Of a stretch of DNA of 64,000 nucleotides, positions 1 to 8,605 are shown piece by piece (position 1 is the stretch's first letter; every line of letters starts with the position of its first letter). The notes beneath the pieces were generated by a model, which worked only from the letters and a program-made list of their open reading frames with translations, did not search any database and had not been told where the DNA came from. This stretch comes from Tomitella fengzijianii (GTDB taxonomy: Bacteria > Actinomycetota > Actinomycetes > Mycobacteriales > Mycobacteriaceae). The stretch is from assembly GCF_007559025.1 (NCBI RefSeq), contig NZ_CP041765.1, positions 2,786,679 to 2,850,678 on the forward strand, read 5' to 3'. The translations under genes were made by a program, and so were the position numbers.

Positions 1-204
1 TGCATCTGTGCGCAATCCACGGTCACGCGCTCTGCCGCGCCGTCCCGTGAGTGATGCCGTACGCCGCCGGTCACGCCAGGGCCCCGCCCCGCCGGTCGCA
101 CCCCCATCACCACGGACGCCGCGCACCGCCGCCGCCTCGGCGCCCCTTCGCGGCCGCCGCTCCCCAGGATTCCGCACCGGTGCAGAGGACCCGGGAGCCC
201 CACC
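1..204 (+). promoter_or_regulatory. nirA operon upstream region; possible end of a Cys-containing leader ORF
   Basis: No gene of normal size is supported here. Read from base 1, the frame is open to a TGA at 52-54 and its first three codons are Cys-Ile-Cys; its start, if any, lies outside the window. In mycobacteria, cysteine-rich leaderless small ORFs upstream of sulfur genes including this operon are reported to mediate cysteine-responsive attenuation, so this could be the tail of such a leader. That is inference from two codons only. The rest is GC-rich with CG-rich inverted segments near 125-175 and a GGGAG ribosome site just before the nirA ATG. Confidence 0.25.
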
Positions 205-1941
205 ATGTCACCGAAACCTCCTGCCGCCGGCACCACCGCGGTGCCCGGCACGTCCGACTCCGCCGCGCCCCAGGCCAAGCGCCCGCGCCCCAAGAAGACC
301 CGCTCGGAGGGCCAGTGGGCCAAGGGCTACCGCGAGCCGCTGAACCCGGTGGAGCGGTTCAAGCGCGACGATGCGCCGCTGAACGTCCGCGACCGCATCA
401 CCGACCTCTACGCGGAGCTCGGCCACAGCAGCATCGACGCGAACGACCTGCGCGGGCGCTTCCGTTGGATGGGCCTCTACACCCAGCGCACGGCCGGCTA
501 CGACGGCACCTTCACCGGCGACGACAACGCCGACCTGCTCGAGTCGCCCTACTTCATGATGCGGGTGCGCGCCGACGGCCAGAAGCTGGACCTGGACCGG
601 ATGCGCACGATCGCCGGCATCTCGAAGGACTTCGCCCGCGACACGCTCGACATCACCAACAGGCAGAACTTCCAGTACCACTGGATCGAGGTCGAGAGCG
701 TCCCGGAGATCTGGCGGCGCCTCGGCGAGGTCGGCATGCAGACGACGTCCGCGTGCGGCGACTGCCCCCGCGGCATGCTGGGCTCGCCGCTGGCGGGCCT
801 GGCCGTCGACGAGGTGCTCGACGCCAGCCCGGCGCTGGACGAGATCGTGCGCCGCTACATCGGCGACCCCGAGTTCGCGAACCTGCCGCGCAAGTACAAG
901 ACCGCGGTCTCGGGCCTGCAGGACCTGCCGCACGAGATCAATGACATCGCGTTCGTCGGCGTCGTGCACCCCGAACACGGGCCGGGCCTGGACCTGTGGG
1001 TGGGCGGCGGACTGTCAACGGTGCCGCACTTCGCGCAGCGCCTGGGCGCGTGGGTTCCGCTCGACGAGGTTCCCGACGTGTGGGAGGCGGTGACGAAGCT
1101 GTTCCGCGACTACGGCTACCGGCGCCTGCGCAGCAAGAACCGGCTCAAGTTCCTGGTCAAGGACTGGGGCCCGGAGAAGGTCCGCGAGGTGCTCGAGAAC
1201 GAGTACCTGCACCGGAAGCTCATCGACGGCCCCGCGCCCACACCGCTGACCAAGGTCCGCGACCACGTGGGCGTGCAGAAGCTCAAGAACGGTCTCAACG
1301 CGGTGGGCGGCGCGCCGGTGTCCGGCCGCATCTCCGGCACGCAGCTGGCCGAACTCGCCGACGCCGTCGAGCGGGCCGGCGGCACCGAGGTGCGCACCAC
1401 GCCCTACCAGAAGCTCGTCGCGCTCGACATCGCCGACGACAAGGTCGATCAGCTCGTCGCCGACATGGAGCGCATCGGCCTGCCCACCGACCCCACGCCG
1501 TGGCGCCGCAGCATCATGACCTGCACCGGCCTGGAGTACTGCAAGCTCGCCTTCGTCGAGACCCGACGCCGCGCCATCTCGCTGCTGCCGGAGCTCGAGG
1601 AGCGCATGGCCGACCTCAACTCCCAGTTGGACGTGCCGGTGACGGTGCACCTCAACGGCTGCCCCAACTCGTGCGCGCGCATCCAGACCGCGGACATCGG
1701 ATTCAAGGGCCAGCTGATCGAGCAGCCCGACGGCACCAAGGCCGAGGGCTTCCAGGTGCACCTGGGCGGCAGCCTGGGCGAAGACCTCGGCTTCGGCCGC
1801 AAGGTGCGCCAGCACAAGGTGCTCTCGAGCGAGCTCGGCGACTACATCGAGCGCGTCATGCGCAACTTCATCGCGCAGCGCGCCGAGGGCGAACGCTTCG
1901 CGCAGTGGGTGGCGCGGGCGGACGAGGAGGATCTGCGATGA
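205..1941 (+). CDS. nirA: Ferredoxin-dependent sulfite (nitrite-type) reductase NirA/Sir
   Basis: A 578-residue sirohaem/[4Fe-4S] reductase that makes sulfide from sulfite for cysteine synthesis in the cytosol. The cluster and sirohaem ligands are visible as C440-x5-C446 (CTGLEYC) and C486-x3-C490 (NGCPNSC). Y92 and C184 are 92 residues apart, the same spacing as Tyr69 and Cys161, which are cross-linked in the M. tuberculosis NirA structure (from memory); this favours sulfite rather than nitrite as substrate. The first ~45 residues are a basic, proline-rich extension. The ATG has GGGAG about 8 nt upstream. The stop overlaps the cysH ATG (ATGA). The family also contains nitrite reductases, but the cys operon context supports the sulfur role. 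Confidence 0.93.
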   Translation: MSPKPPAAGTTAVPGTSDSAAPQAKRPRPKKTRSEGQWAKGYREPLNPVERFKRDDAPLNVRDRITDLYAELGHSSIDANDLRGRFRWMGLYTQRTAGYDGTFTGDDNADLLESPYFMMRVRADGQKLDLDRMRTIAGISKDFARDTLDITNRQNFQYHWIEVESVPEIWRRLGEVGMQTTSACGDCPRGMLGSPLAGLAVDEVLDASPALDEIVRRYIGDPEFANLPRKYKTAVSGLQDLPHEINDIAFVGVVHPEHGPGLDLWVGGGLSTVPHFAQRLGAWVPLDEVPDVWEAVTKLFRDYGYRRLRSKNRLKFLVKDWGPEKVREVLENEYLHRKLIDGPAPTPLTKVRDHVGVQKLKNGLNAVGGAPVSGRISGTQLAELADAVERAGGTEVRTTPYQKLVALDIADDKVDQLVADMERIGLPTDPTPWRRSIMTCTGLEYCKLAFVETRRRAISLLPELEERMADLNSQLDVPVTVHLNGCPNSCARIQTADIGFKGQLIEQPDGTKAEGFQVHLGGSLGEDLGFGRKVRQHKVLSSELGDYIERVMRNFIAQRAEGERFAQWVARADEEDLR

Positions 1942-2672
1942 GCACGGTTGTGCACGAGCGCCTTCGGGACACCGACGAGCTGCGGAACATCGCCGGACGG
2001 GGCGCGGCTCTCGTGGAGGGCGGGAACCTCGACGAGACCGACCCCGCGGCGCTGCTCGCCTGGACCGCGGAGCAGTTCGGCGACGGTTTCATCGTCGCCT
2101 CCAACATGCAGGACGCCGTCCTCGTGGACCTGGCTGCGCGCGCCAAGCCGGGCGTGGACGTCCTCTTCCTCGAGACCGGGTACCACTTCGCCGAGACGCT
2201 GGGCACGCGCGACGCCGTCGTCTCCACCTACGACGTGAACCTGGTCGAGGCCAGGGCGGAGGCGTCGGTGGCCGAGCAGGATGCCGCCGAGGGCAAGGAC
2301 CTGTTCGCCCGGGATCCCGGCCGCTGCTGCGGGCTGCGCAAGGTGGTGCCGCTGAAGAACACGCTCGCCGGCTACGACGCCTGGGTGACCGGCATCCGGC
2401 GCGTCGAATCGCCGACTCGGGCGCAGGCCCCCGCGATCTCGTTCGACGAGGGCTTCGGGCTGGTGAAGATCAACCCGATCGTCGCATGGGACGACGACAG
2501 GTTCCAGCAGTACATCGACGACCGCGGGGTGCTGGTCAATCCGCTCGTGTTCGACGGGTACCCGTCGATCGGGTGCGCGCCGTGCACCGCGAAACCACTC
2601 CCCGGATCCGACCCGCGCAGCGGGCGGTGGGCCGGTTCGACCAAGACGGAATGCGGGTTGCACTCATCATGA
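1938..2672 (+). CDS. cysH: Assimilatory adenylyl-sulfate reductase CysH (Fe-S type)
   Basis: A 244-residue PAPS/APS reductase family protein that reduces activated sulfate to sulfite. It carries the cluster-binding cysteines of the APS-using bacterial type: C130-C131 (GRCCGLRK) and C213-x2-C216 (CAPC). The C-terminal catalytic cysteine is C239 in KTECGLH, five residues from the end. The presence of all four cluster cysteines argues for APS over PAPS as substrate, consistent with no APS kinase gene nearby. It starts by ATGA overlap with nirA and ends by ATGA overlap with cysD, so translation is probably coupled. It lies between nirA and the sulfurylase genes and supplies the sulfite that NirA reduces. 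Confidence 0.94.
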   Translation: MSTVVHERLRDTDELRNIAGRGAALVEGGNLDETDPAALLAWTAEQFGDGFIVASNMQDAVLVDLAARAKPGVDVLFLETGYHFAETLGTRDAVVSTYDVNLVEARAEASVAEQDAAEGKDLFARDPGRCCGLRKVVPLKNTLAGYDAWVTGIRRVESPTRAQAPAISFDEGFGLVKINPIVAWDDDRFQQYIDDRGVLVNPLVFDGYPSIGCAPCTAKPLPGSDPRSGRWAGSTKTECGLHSS

Positions 2673-3643
2673 CCATCGATCTGACAGACCAGTTCACCAC
2701 CGGGACGGCCTCGGACATCGACGCACTGTTCGCCGGGCGGACCACCCCCGCGGATTTCGACACGCTCACCGCGCTGGAGTCCGAGGCGATCCACATCTTC
2801 CGCGAGGTGGCCGGCGAGTTCGAGCGCCCCGTCATCATGTTCTCCGGCGGCAAGGACTCCACGGTGCTGCTGCACCTGGCCATCAAGGCCTTCTGGCCGG
2901 CGCCGATGCCGTTCCCGGTGCTGCACGTGGACACCGGGCACAACCTGCCGGAGGTTCTCGAGTTCCGGGACCGCCTCGTGCAGAGGCACGGCCTGCGTCT
3001 CGTCGTCGCCAGCGTGGAGGACTACCTGGCCGACGGCCGGCTGCAGGAGCGTGCCGACGGCATCCGCAACCCGCTGCAGATCCAGCCCCTGCTGGACGCG
3101 ATCGGCGACAACCGGTTCGACGCGGTCTTCGGCGGCGCCCGGCGCGATGAGGAGAGGGCCCGCGCCAAGGAGCGCATCTTCAGCCTGCGGGACGCCTTCG
3201 GGCAGTGGGACCCCAAGCGCCAGCGCCCCGAGCTGTGGAACCTCTACAACGGCAGGCACGCCCCCGGCGAGCATGTGCGCGTGTTCCCGCTGAGCAACTT
3301 CACCGAGCTCGACATCTGGCGCTACATCGCGCGGGAGGACATCGAGCTGGCGTCGCTGTACTACGCGCACGAGCGGTCCGTGTTCAATCGCGACGGCATG
3401 TGGATGACGCCCGGACCGTGGGGCGGTCCCGGCGACGGACAGGAGCTGGAGACCCGCTCGGTGCGGTACCGCACCGTGGGCGACGGCTCCACCACCGGCG
3501 CCGTGCTCTCCGACGCCGCGGACAACCAGGCCATCCTCGACGAGCTCACGGTCAGCCGCCTCACCGAGCGCGGTGCGACGCGCGGCGACGACCGGGTCTC
3601 CGAGGCCGCGATGGAAGACCGCAAACGCCAAGGCTACTTCTGA
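2669..3643 (+). CDS. cysD: Sulfate adenylyltransferase small subunit CysD
   Basis: A 324-residue ATP-pyrophosphatase-fold subunit of ATP sulfurylase. It carries out the adenylation of sulfate to APS while its partner CysN hydrolyses GTP. The PP-loop SGGKDS is at residues 59-64, and the family-typical HVDTGHN and FGGARRDEER segments follow. The C-terminus ends in RKRQGYF, as in other CysD proteins. The start chosen is the ATG that overlaps the cysH stop; longer in-frame extensions would run inside cysH. cysN follows after 19 nt. Confidence 0.94.
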   Translation: MTIDLTDQFTTGTASDIDALFAGRTTPADFDTLTALESEAIHIFREVAGEFERPVIMFSGGKDSTVLLHLAIKAFWPAPMPFPVLHVDTGHNLPEVLEFRDRLVQRHGLRLVVASVEDYLADGRLQERADGIRNPLQIQPLLDAIGDNRFDAVFGGARRDEERARAKERIFSLRDAFGQWDPKRQRPELWNLYNGRHAPGEHVRVFPLSNFTELDIWRYIAREDIELASLYYAHERSVFNRDGMWMTPGPWGGPGDGQELETRSVRYRTVGDGSTTGAVLSDAADNQAILDELTVSRLTERGATRGDDRVSEAAMEDRKRQGYF

Positions 3644-3662
3644 ACCGATGGGGACACCTCTG

Positions 3663-4976
3663 ATGAGCACTGACAAGACCGCGCAGCCGGACCTGCTGCG
3701 CCTGGCCACCGCGGGCAGCGTGGACGACGGGAAGTCCACGCTGGTCGGGCGGCTGCTGTACGACACGAAATCGGTTCTGGCCGATCAGATCGACGCCGTG
3801 ACCCGCGCGTCGGTGGACCGCGGCCTGGCCACCCCCGACCTGTCGCTGCTGGTGGACGGGCTGCGAGCCGAGCGTGAGCAGGGCATCACGATCGACGTCG
3901 CCTACCGGTACTTCGCCACGCCCACCCGCACCTTCGTGCTGGCCGACACCCCCGGGCACGTGCAGTACACGCGCAACACCGTCTCCGGCGCGTCGACCGC
4001 GCAGCTGGTGGTGCTGTTGGTGGACGCCCGCAGCGGGGTCGTCGCACAGACCCGCCGCCACGCGGCGGTCCTCGCGCTGCTCGGCGTGCCGCGCCTCGTC
4101 CTGGCTGTGAACAAGATCGATCTGGTGGACCACGCCGAGTCGGTGTACCGGGAGATCGCGACGGAGTTCGCCGAGCTCACCGCCGGCCTGGGCTGGGATC
4201 CGTCCGCCGTGCAGTCGATCCCCGTATCGGCACTGCACGGCGACAACGTGGCCGTGCGGTCGTCGAACACGCCGTACTACGACGGTCCCACCCTGATCGA
4301 GCATCTCGAGTCCGTGCCGGTGGACGCCGAACCGGACACGGCGGGCCTGCGCTTCCCGGTCCAGTACGTCATCCGGCCGCGCACCGCCGAGCATCCCGAC
4401 TACCGCGGATACGCGGGCCAGGTCTCGGTGGGCACCGCTCGGGTGGGGGATCCGGTGGTGGCGCTGCCCTCCGGCGTACGCAGCACCATCGAACGCATCG
4501 ACACCGCGGACGGCACGCTCGACGCGGCACAGCCGGGTCGCAGCGTCACGCTCGTGCTCGCCGACGACATCGACGTCTCGAGGGGTGACGTCATCTCGTC
4601 CGTCGGCGATGCGCCCGCCCCGGTGCGGGAGTTCGCCGCCACCGTCTGCTGGCTGGCCGAGCGCCCGCTGCGGGCCGGCGCGCGCGTGCTCGTCAAGCAC
4701 GGAACGCGGACGGTGCAGGCCATCGTCGACGCCGTGGAGTCACGGTTCGACGAGCAGGCGCTGACCGTCACTCCCGCACCGGACGAGTTGGGGCTCAACG
4801 ACATCGGACTCGTGCACCTGCGCACCGCCGGCGACCTTCCGGTGGACGACTACCGGGCGAGCCGGCGCAGCGGGTCCTTCCTGCTCATCGACCCCGCCAG
4901 CGGCAACACGCTGTCCGCCGGGCTGGTGGGCGATGCGCTCGAGGCGGTCCGCACCGTCGCAGCACAGCCGGCATGA
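3663..4976 (+). CDS. cysN: Sulfate adenylyltransferase GTPase subunit CysN
   Basis: A 437-residue EF-Tu-like GTPase that drives APS formation with CysD. The P-loop GSVDDGKST is at about residues 18-26, followed by DTPGHVQYTRN (G3) and NKID (G4), then two beta-barrel domains. It ends where stand-alone CysN proteins end. The C-terminal APS kinase (CysC) domain fused in the M. tuberculosis CysNC protein is absent, which agrees with CysH being of the APS-using type. ATG 3663 is preferred over ATG 3648 because GGGGA precedes it at a usable distance. The stop overlaps the next gene (ATGA). Confidence 0.94.
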   Translation: MSTDKTAQPDLLRLATAGSVDDGKSTLVGRLLYDTKSVLADQIDAVTRASVDRGLATPDLSLLVDGLRAEREQGITIDVAYRYFATPTRTFVLADTPGHVQYTRNTVSGASTAQLVVLLVDARSGVVAQTRRHAAVLALLGVPRLVLAVNKIDLVDHAESVYREIATEFAELTAGLGWDPSAVQSIPVSALHGDNVAVRSSNTPYYDGPTLIEHLESVPVDAEPDTAGLRFPVQYVIRPRTAEHPDYRGYAGQVSVGTARVGDPVVALPSGVRSTIERIDTADGTLDAAQPGRSVTLVLADDIDVSRGDVISSVGDAPAPVREFAATVCWLAERPLRAGARVLVKHGTRTVQAIVDAVESRFDEQALTVTPAPDELGLNDIGLVHLRTAGDLPVDDYRASRRSGSFLLIDPASGNTLSAGLVGDALEAVRTVAAQPA

Positions 4977-5773
4977 CCGGCGCCGGCCCCGCAGCCGGGC
5001 CCGAACGGGACGGCCCGCCGCTGATCGCCGTCGCGCACGGCAGCCGGGATCCGCGGTCCGCGCAGTCGATCCACGCGATCGTCGACGGGCTCCGCGCCGC
5101 GAATCCGGGGATCGAGGTGCACGTGGCGTTCCTCGACCTGTCCGTGCCCTCGCTCGGCGACGTGGTGGAGACGGTGGCACGCGCCGGCCACCGCAGCGCC
5201 GTGGTCGTCCCCCTGCTGCTGGGCAGCGCCTACCACTCGCGGGTGGATCTGCCCGCGCTGCTGGCCGCGGCGTCCGCCCGGCGTCCCGGAATGGAGTTGA
5301 TCCAGGCGCCCGTCCTCGGCGACGACGAACGCCTGGTCACGGCGATACGCGACCGGATCGTCGGCGCCGGGGCACGGGTCGACGATCCGTCCGTGGGCGT
5401 TGCGCTGTCCGCCGTCGGCTCGTCGTCCGCGGAGGCCAACGCGGTGACGCGCGCCCTCGCCGCCCGGGTGTCCGAGGGCACCGCTTGGCACGGCGCCCGG
5501 GTGTGCTTCGCCGCCGCGGCGGATCCGACGGTGGAATCCGCCATCGACTCGCTGCGGGCGCAGGGCGCGCGGCGCATCGTGGTGGGCTCCTGGTTCCTCG
5601 CGCCGGGCCTGCTCGCCGACAGGGTCCGGCGGCGGGCCCTGGAAGTGGAACCGTCCGCGATGATCGCCGAGCCGATCGGGCCGCATGCGCTTGTGCCGCA
5701 AGTGATCGTGGACCGGTACAGGCGGGCGGCGGCCACGGTCACCGTCGCGGCCGCACGCACCGACGCGGCATGA
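4973..5773 (+). CDS. Sirohydrochlorin chelatase (CbiX/SirB family)
   Basis: A 266-residue protein made of two CbiX-like halves. The N-terminal half begins LIAVAHGSRD with the metal-site histidine H22. The second half repeats the fold around ARRIVVGSWFLAPGLLADR. The expected role is insertion of Fe2+ into sirohydrochlorin to give sirohaem, the cofactor NirA needs, which fits its place as the last gene of the coupled cys operon; M. tuberculosis has the equivalent che1 after cysH. CbiX relatives can also act as cobaltochelatases, so the metal is inferred from context. It overlaps the cysN stop by ATGA and is convergent with ddh 16 nt away. Confidence 0.88.
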   Translation: MTGAGPAAGPERDGPPLIAVAHGSRDPRSAQSIHAIVDGLRAANPGIEVHVAFLDLSVPSLGDVVETVARAGHRSAVVVPLLLGSAYHSRVDLPALLAAASARRPGMELIQAPVLGDDERLVTAIRDRIVGAGARVDDPSVGVALSAVGSSSAEANAVTRALAARVSEGTAWHGARVCFAAAADPTVESAIDSLRAQGARRIVVGSWFLAPGLLADRVRRRALEVEPSAMIAEPIGPHALVPQVIVDRYRRAAATVTVAAARTDAA

Positions 5774-5789
5774 GCGGCCTCTCTGGCGG

Positions 5790-6785
5790 TTACAGGTCCT
5801 CGGCCCGCAGCTGCTCCGGCGTCTTGGGCGAGAGCAGCCCCGGCGCCACGTCGTAGAGCGTCTTGGCGCCGACATCGCCGCGCGCGTTCATCCGGTGCGC
5901 CGCACGCGCGTAGGCCACCAGGACGCTGGAGGTGAATCCCGGGTTGCTGCCGAGCTTCAGGCTGAACTCGTAGACCTGCCCGGAGGGGTCGTCCGCCGGG
6001 CCGGTCTCGCCGCTGCGGATCACGAAGCCGCCGTGCGGGATCCCGGCGTGATCGCGCGTCAGTTCGTCCGCGGTGATGAAGTGCACCGTGGTGTCGTAGG
6101 GCTCGAAGTAGTGCGGCATGGTCACGATCGCCTGGCGGACCGTGTCCGCGTCGGCCCCGTCCTCGAGCACCACGAAACACTCGCGCACGTGCTTTTCGCG
6201 CGTGGACAGTTCCGGCCGGTCGCCGCGCCGCACCGCCTCGACGGCTTCCTCCGACGGGATCGTGTACTGCACCCCCGCCGCCACGCCCGGCACCTTCCGC
6301 ACGGCGTCCGAGTGGCCCTGGCTGACCCCGCGCCCCCAGAAGGTGTAGGTCTCCCCCGCCGGCAGGATCGATTCGCCCAGAACACGGTTGAGCGAGAACA
6401 GCCCCGGGTCCCAGCCGGTGGAGATCACGGCGGTGGTGCCGGCCGCCCGCGCGGGGCCGTCCACGGAAGCGAAGTACTCCGGGATGCGCGCGTGCGTGTC
6501 GAAGCTGTCGACGGTGTTGAACCGCGCCGCGAGTTCCGGTCCCTGCCTCGGCAGGTCCTCCTTGGAACCGCCGCACAGGATGAGCACGTCCACCTCGTCC
6601 TCGAACCGTGCGAGGGCGTCCCACCCGTACACCCGGGTCCCGTCCGCCTGCGGCGTCACCGCGGCGGGCTCGCGCCGCGTGAACACGCCCACCAGTTCCA
6701 TGTCGGGCGTGCGCGCCACGGCGGCCTCCACACCGCGCCCCAGGTTCCCGTAGCCCGCGATGCCGATCCGGATCTTCTCGCCCAC
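5790..6785 (-). CDS. ddh: meso-diaminopimelate D-dehydrogenase
   Basis: A 331-residue NADPH-dependent enzyme giving one-step conversion of tetrahydrodipicolinate to meso-diaminopimelate for lysine and peptidoglycan. The Rossmann motif GIAGYGNLGRGV is at the N-terminus. The family hallmarks STGWDPGLFSLNR, FWGRGVSQGHSDAVR and the C-terminal KLGSNPGFTSSVLVAYARAA are clear. Length matches the Corynebacterium glutamicum enzyme. The start is GTG with GAGGAG 9 nt upstream; no in-frame ATG gives a better start. ddh is sporadic in actinobacteria and is not found at this position in M. tuberculosis, so it is a lineage-specific insertion in the cys region. Confidence 0.93.
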   Translation of the reverse strand: MGEKIRIGIAGYGNLGRGVEAAVARTPDMELVGVFTRREPAAVTPQADGTRVYGWDALARFEDEVDVLILCGGSKEDLPRQGPELAARFNTVDSFDTHARIPEYFASVDGPARAAGTTAVISTGWDPGLFSLNRVLGESILPAGETYTFWGRGVSQGHSDAVRKVPGVAAGVQYTIPSEEAVEAVRRGDRPELSTREKHVRECFVVLEDGADADTVRQAIVTMPHYFEPYDTTVHFITADELTRDHAGIPHGGFVIRSGETGPADDPSGQVYEFSLKLGSNPGFTSSVLVAYARAAHRMNARGDVGAKTLYDVAPGLLSPKTPEQLRAEDL

Positions 6786-6952
6786 AGCGCCGTTCTCCTC
6801 GTGAAGTATGCCGCGGCGCGCGCCCCGAGGGCGGCGCGCCGTGCCGCGCCGAGGTCCGGCGCAGTGACGTCCGAGGCTACCTGCCCCGTACCGGGTTCTC
6901 CCCGGCCCGGCTCTCCTGCACCCTGCCACGGTGGAGCCCGCGCGACCGTTGT

Positions 6953-8521
6953 TCAGCCCGCAGCGAGCAGGCCCGCCTCCCGCGCCGCCTCGAGCAGCCG
7001 CAGCCACGCCTCGGAAACGGTGGGGAACGCGGGCACCGCGTGCCAGAGCCGGTCCAGCGGCACCTCCCCCACCACGGCGATCGTCGCGGCATGCAGAAGC
7101 TCCGCCACCTCGGGTCCTGCGAACGTGGCGCCGACGAGGACGCCGCGCGCACGGTCCACCACCAGTTGCGCACGCCCCGTGTAGCCCTCGCGCTGCAGCG
7201 CCGCCCCGGCGATGGCGCCCAGATCGACGGACACGCTGTGCGCGTCGATCCCGGCTGCGCGGGCGCGGGCCTCGGTGAGCCCCGTCCACGCCGCCTGCGG
7301 GTCGGTGAACACCACCTGCGGCACCGCCGTGTGCCCCGGATCGGCGTGGAACCGGGACGCCTCCACCGGCCGTCCCTCCGCACGCGCCGCGATGACGTCC
7401 CCGCACACGCGGGCCTGGTACTTGCCCATGTGCGTCAGCGGCGCCCGGCCCGTCACGTCGCCCACTGCATAGAGCCCGGCCACCCCGGGCACGGCCATGT
7501 GCGCGTCGGTGCGGGGCGGATGCCGCGGGTCGAGGCCCACGGCCTCCAGGCCCAGTCCACGCACCGCCGGCCGCCTGCCCGCGGCGACCACCACCTCGTC
7601 CGCGGAGACCGTGCCCGCGGATCCGCCCGCGTCCCCGTGCCCGGACGGTTCGACGCGCAGAGTCACCGGCGCACCGCCGGGGACACCCGGCCCGTGCGCG
7701 GGTACCGCGTCGCGCTCCGCCTCATACGCCTGCGTGCCGAACAGGATGCGCACCGGCTTGCGCCCCGGCCCGCCCTGCCGCAGCGCGTCGGCCACCAGCG
7801 CCCCCGCGAACGGCTCGGCGCCGCCGAGCAGCGCACCGCCCCGCACGATCATCGTCACCTCGGATCCGAGCGCGCTCAGCCACGTCGCCGCCTCGCAGGC
7901 CACCACCCCGCCGCCGATGATCGCCACCGAGCCCGGCACCTCGGTCATCGCCGTGACGTCCCGCGAGGTCCACGGCCGCGCCTCCGCCAGCCCCGGCGTG
8001 GGGGGCAGCGCGGCCTCGGAGCCCGTCGCCAGCACCACCGCATGCCGGGCCTCGATCACCGTCGCCCCGCCGTCGCCGACGGCCGGAACGACCTCGACCG
8101 TGCGTTGACCGACCAGGCGGCCGGCCCCGCGCACCACGTCGATTCCGGCGCCGCGCGCCCACCGCACCTGCCCGGAATCGTCGGGCATAAGCGACCCGTC
8201 CGGGCGGCCGATGAAGGAGTCGCGGCGCGCCAGAACCGCCGCCGCGTCCAGGGGGCGATCCCCGACCAGGCCCGTCACGCCGGGAAGCGCGGAGGCCGCG
8301 CCGCGGACGGCGGCCGGGTGCAGCAGCACCTTGCTGGGGATGCACGCCCAGTACGAACACTCGCCGCCGACCAGCTCGGGTTCGACGATGGTCGCCGTCC
8401 GGTCGCTTCCGGCGACCGCGTAGGCGGCGGCGTTCTCGCCTGCCGGCCCGCCGCCGAGGACGACGACATCGCACTCACGGACCGCGCGTTCGCGGCCGAC
8501 ACCGCGGGGTTCCGACACCAT
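6953..8521 (-). CDS. FAD/NAD(P) pyridine-nucleotide-disulfide oxidoreductase, class I, substrate unknown
   Basis: A 522-residue flavoprotein with an FAD-binding VVLGGGPAGENAA motif near residue 20, a redox-active cysteine pair C55-x4-C60 (ECSYWACIPSK), an NAD(P)-binding VAIIGGGVVACEAA, and a C-terminal dimerisation domain. The disulfide is the class I (lipoamide dehydrogenase/mercuric reductase) type. The canonical C-terminal His of the HPT..E motif is replaced by Phe (FPTVSE), so it is unlikely to be a normal lipoamide dehydrogenase. Possible roles include a low-molecular-weight disulfide or quinone reductase. It lies 167 nt upstream of ddh on the same strand and 84 nt downstream of subI. 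Confidence 0.75.
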   Translation of the reverse strand: MVSEPRGVGRERAVRECDVVVLGGGPAGENAAAYAVAGSDRTATIVEPELVGGECSYWACIPSKVLLHPAAVRGAASALPGVTGLVGDRPLDAAAVLARRDSFIGRPDGSLMPDDSGQVRWARGAGIDVVRGAGRLVGQRTVEVVPAVGDGGATVIEARHAVVLATGSEAALPPTPGLAEARPWTSRDVTAMTEVPGSVAIIGGGVVACEAATWLSALGSEVTMIVRGGALLGGAEPFAGALVADALRQGGPGRKPVRILFGTQAYEAERDAVPAHGPGVPGGAPVTLRVEPSGHGDAGGSAGTVSADEVVVAAGRRPAVRGLGLEAVGLDPRHPPRTDAHMAVPGVAGLYAVGDVTGRAPLTHMGKYQARVCGDVIAARAEGRPVEASRFHADPGHTAVPQVVFTDPQAAWTGLTEARARAAGIDAHSVSVDLGAIAGAALQREGYTGRAQLVVDRARGVLVGATFAGPEVAELLHAATIAVVGEVPLDRLWHAVPAFPTVSEAWLRLLEAAREAGLLAAG

Positions 8522-8605
8522 GCCGTCCAGCGTAGGTGCTGCCGATCACACGGGGAGCCGTTCCGGCCCCGCGCCGGCGTCCGCCGTCCGTGTCCGTGTC
8601 CGGGC

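Noticed and set aside
51-2663. Long GC-rich open frames on both strands over nirA-cysH
   Set aside because: They are Arg/Pro/Ala-rich shadow frames of strongly conserved genes in high-GC DNA, with no recognisable domains.
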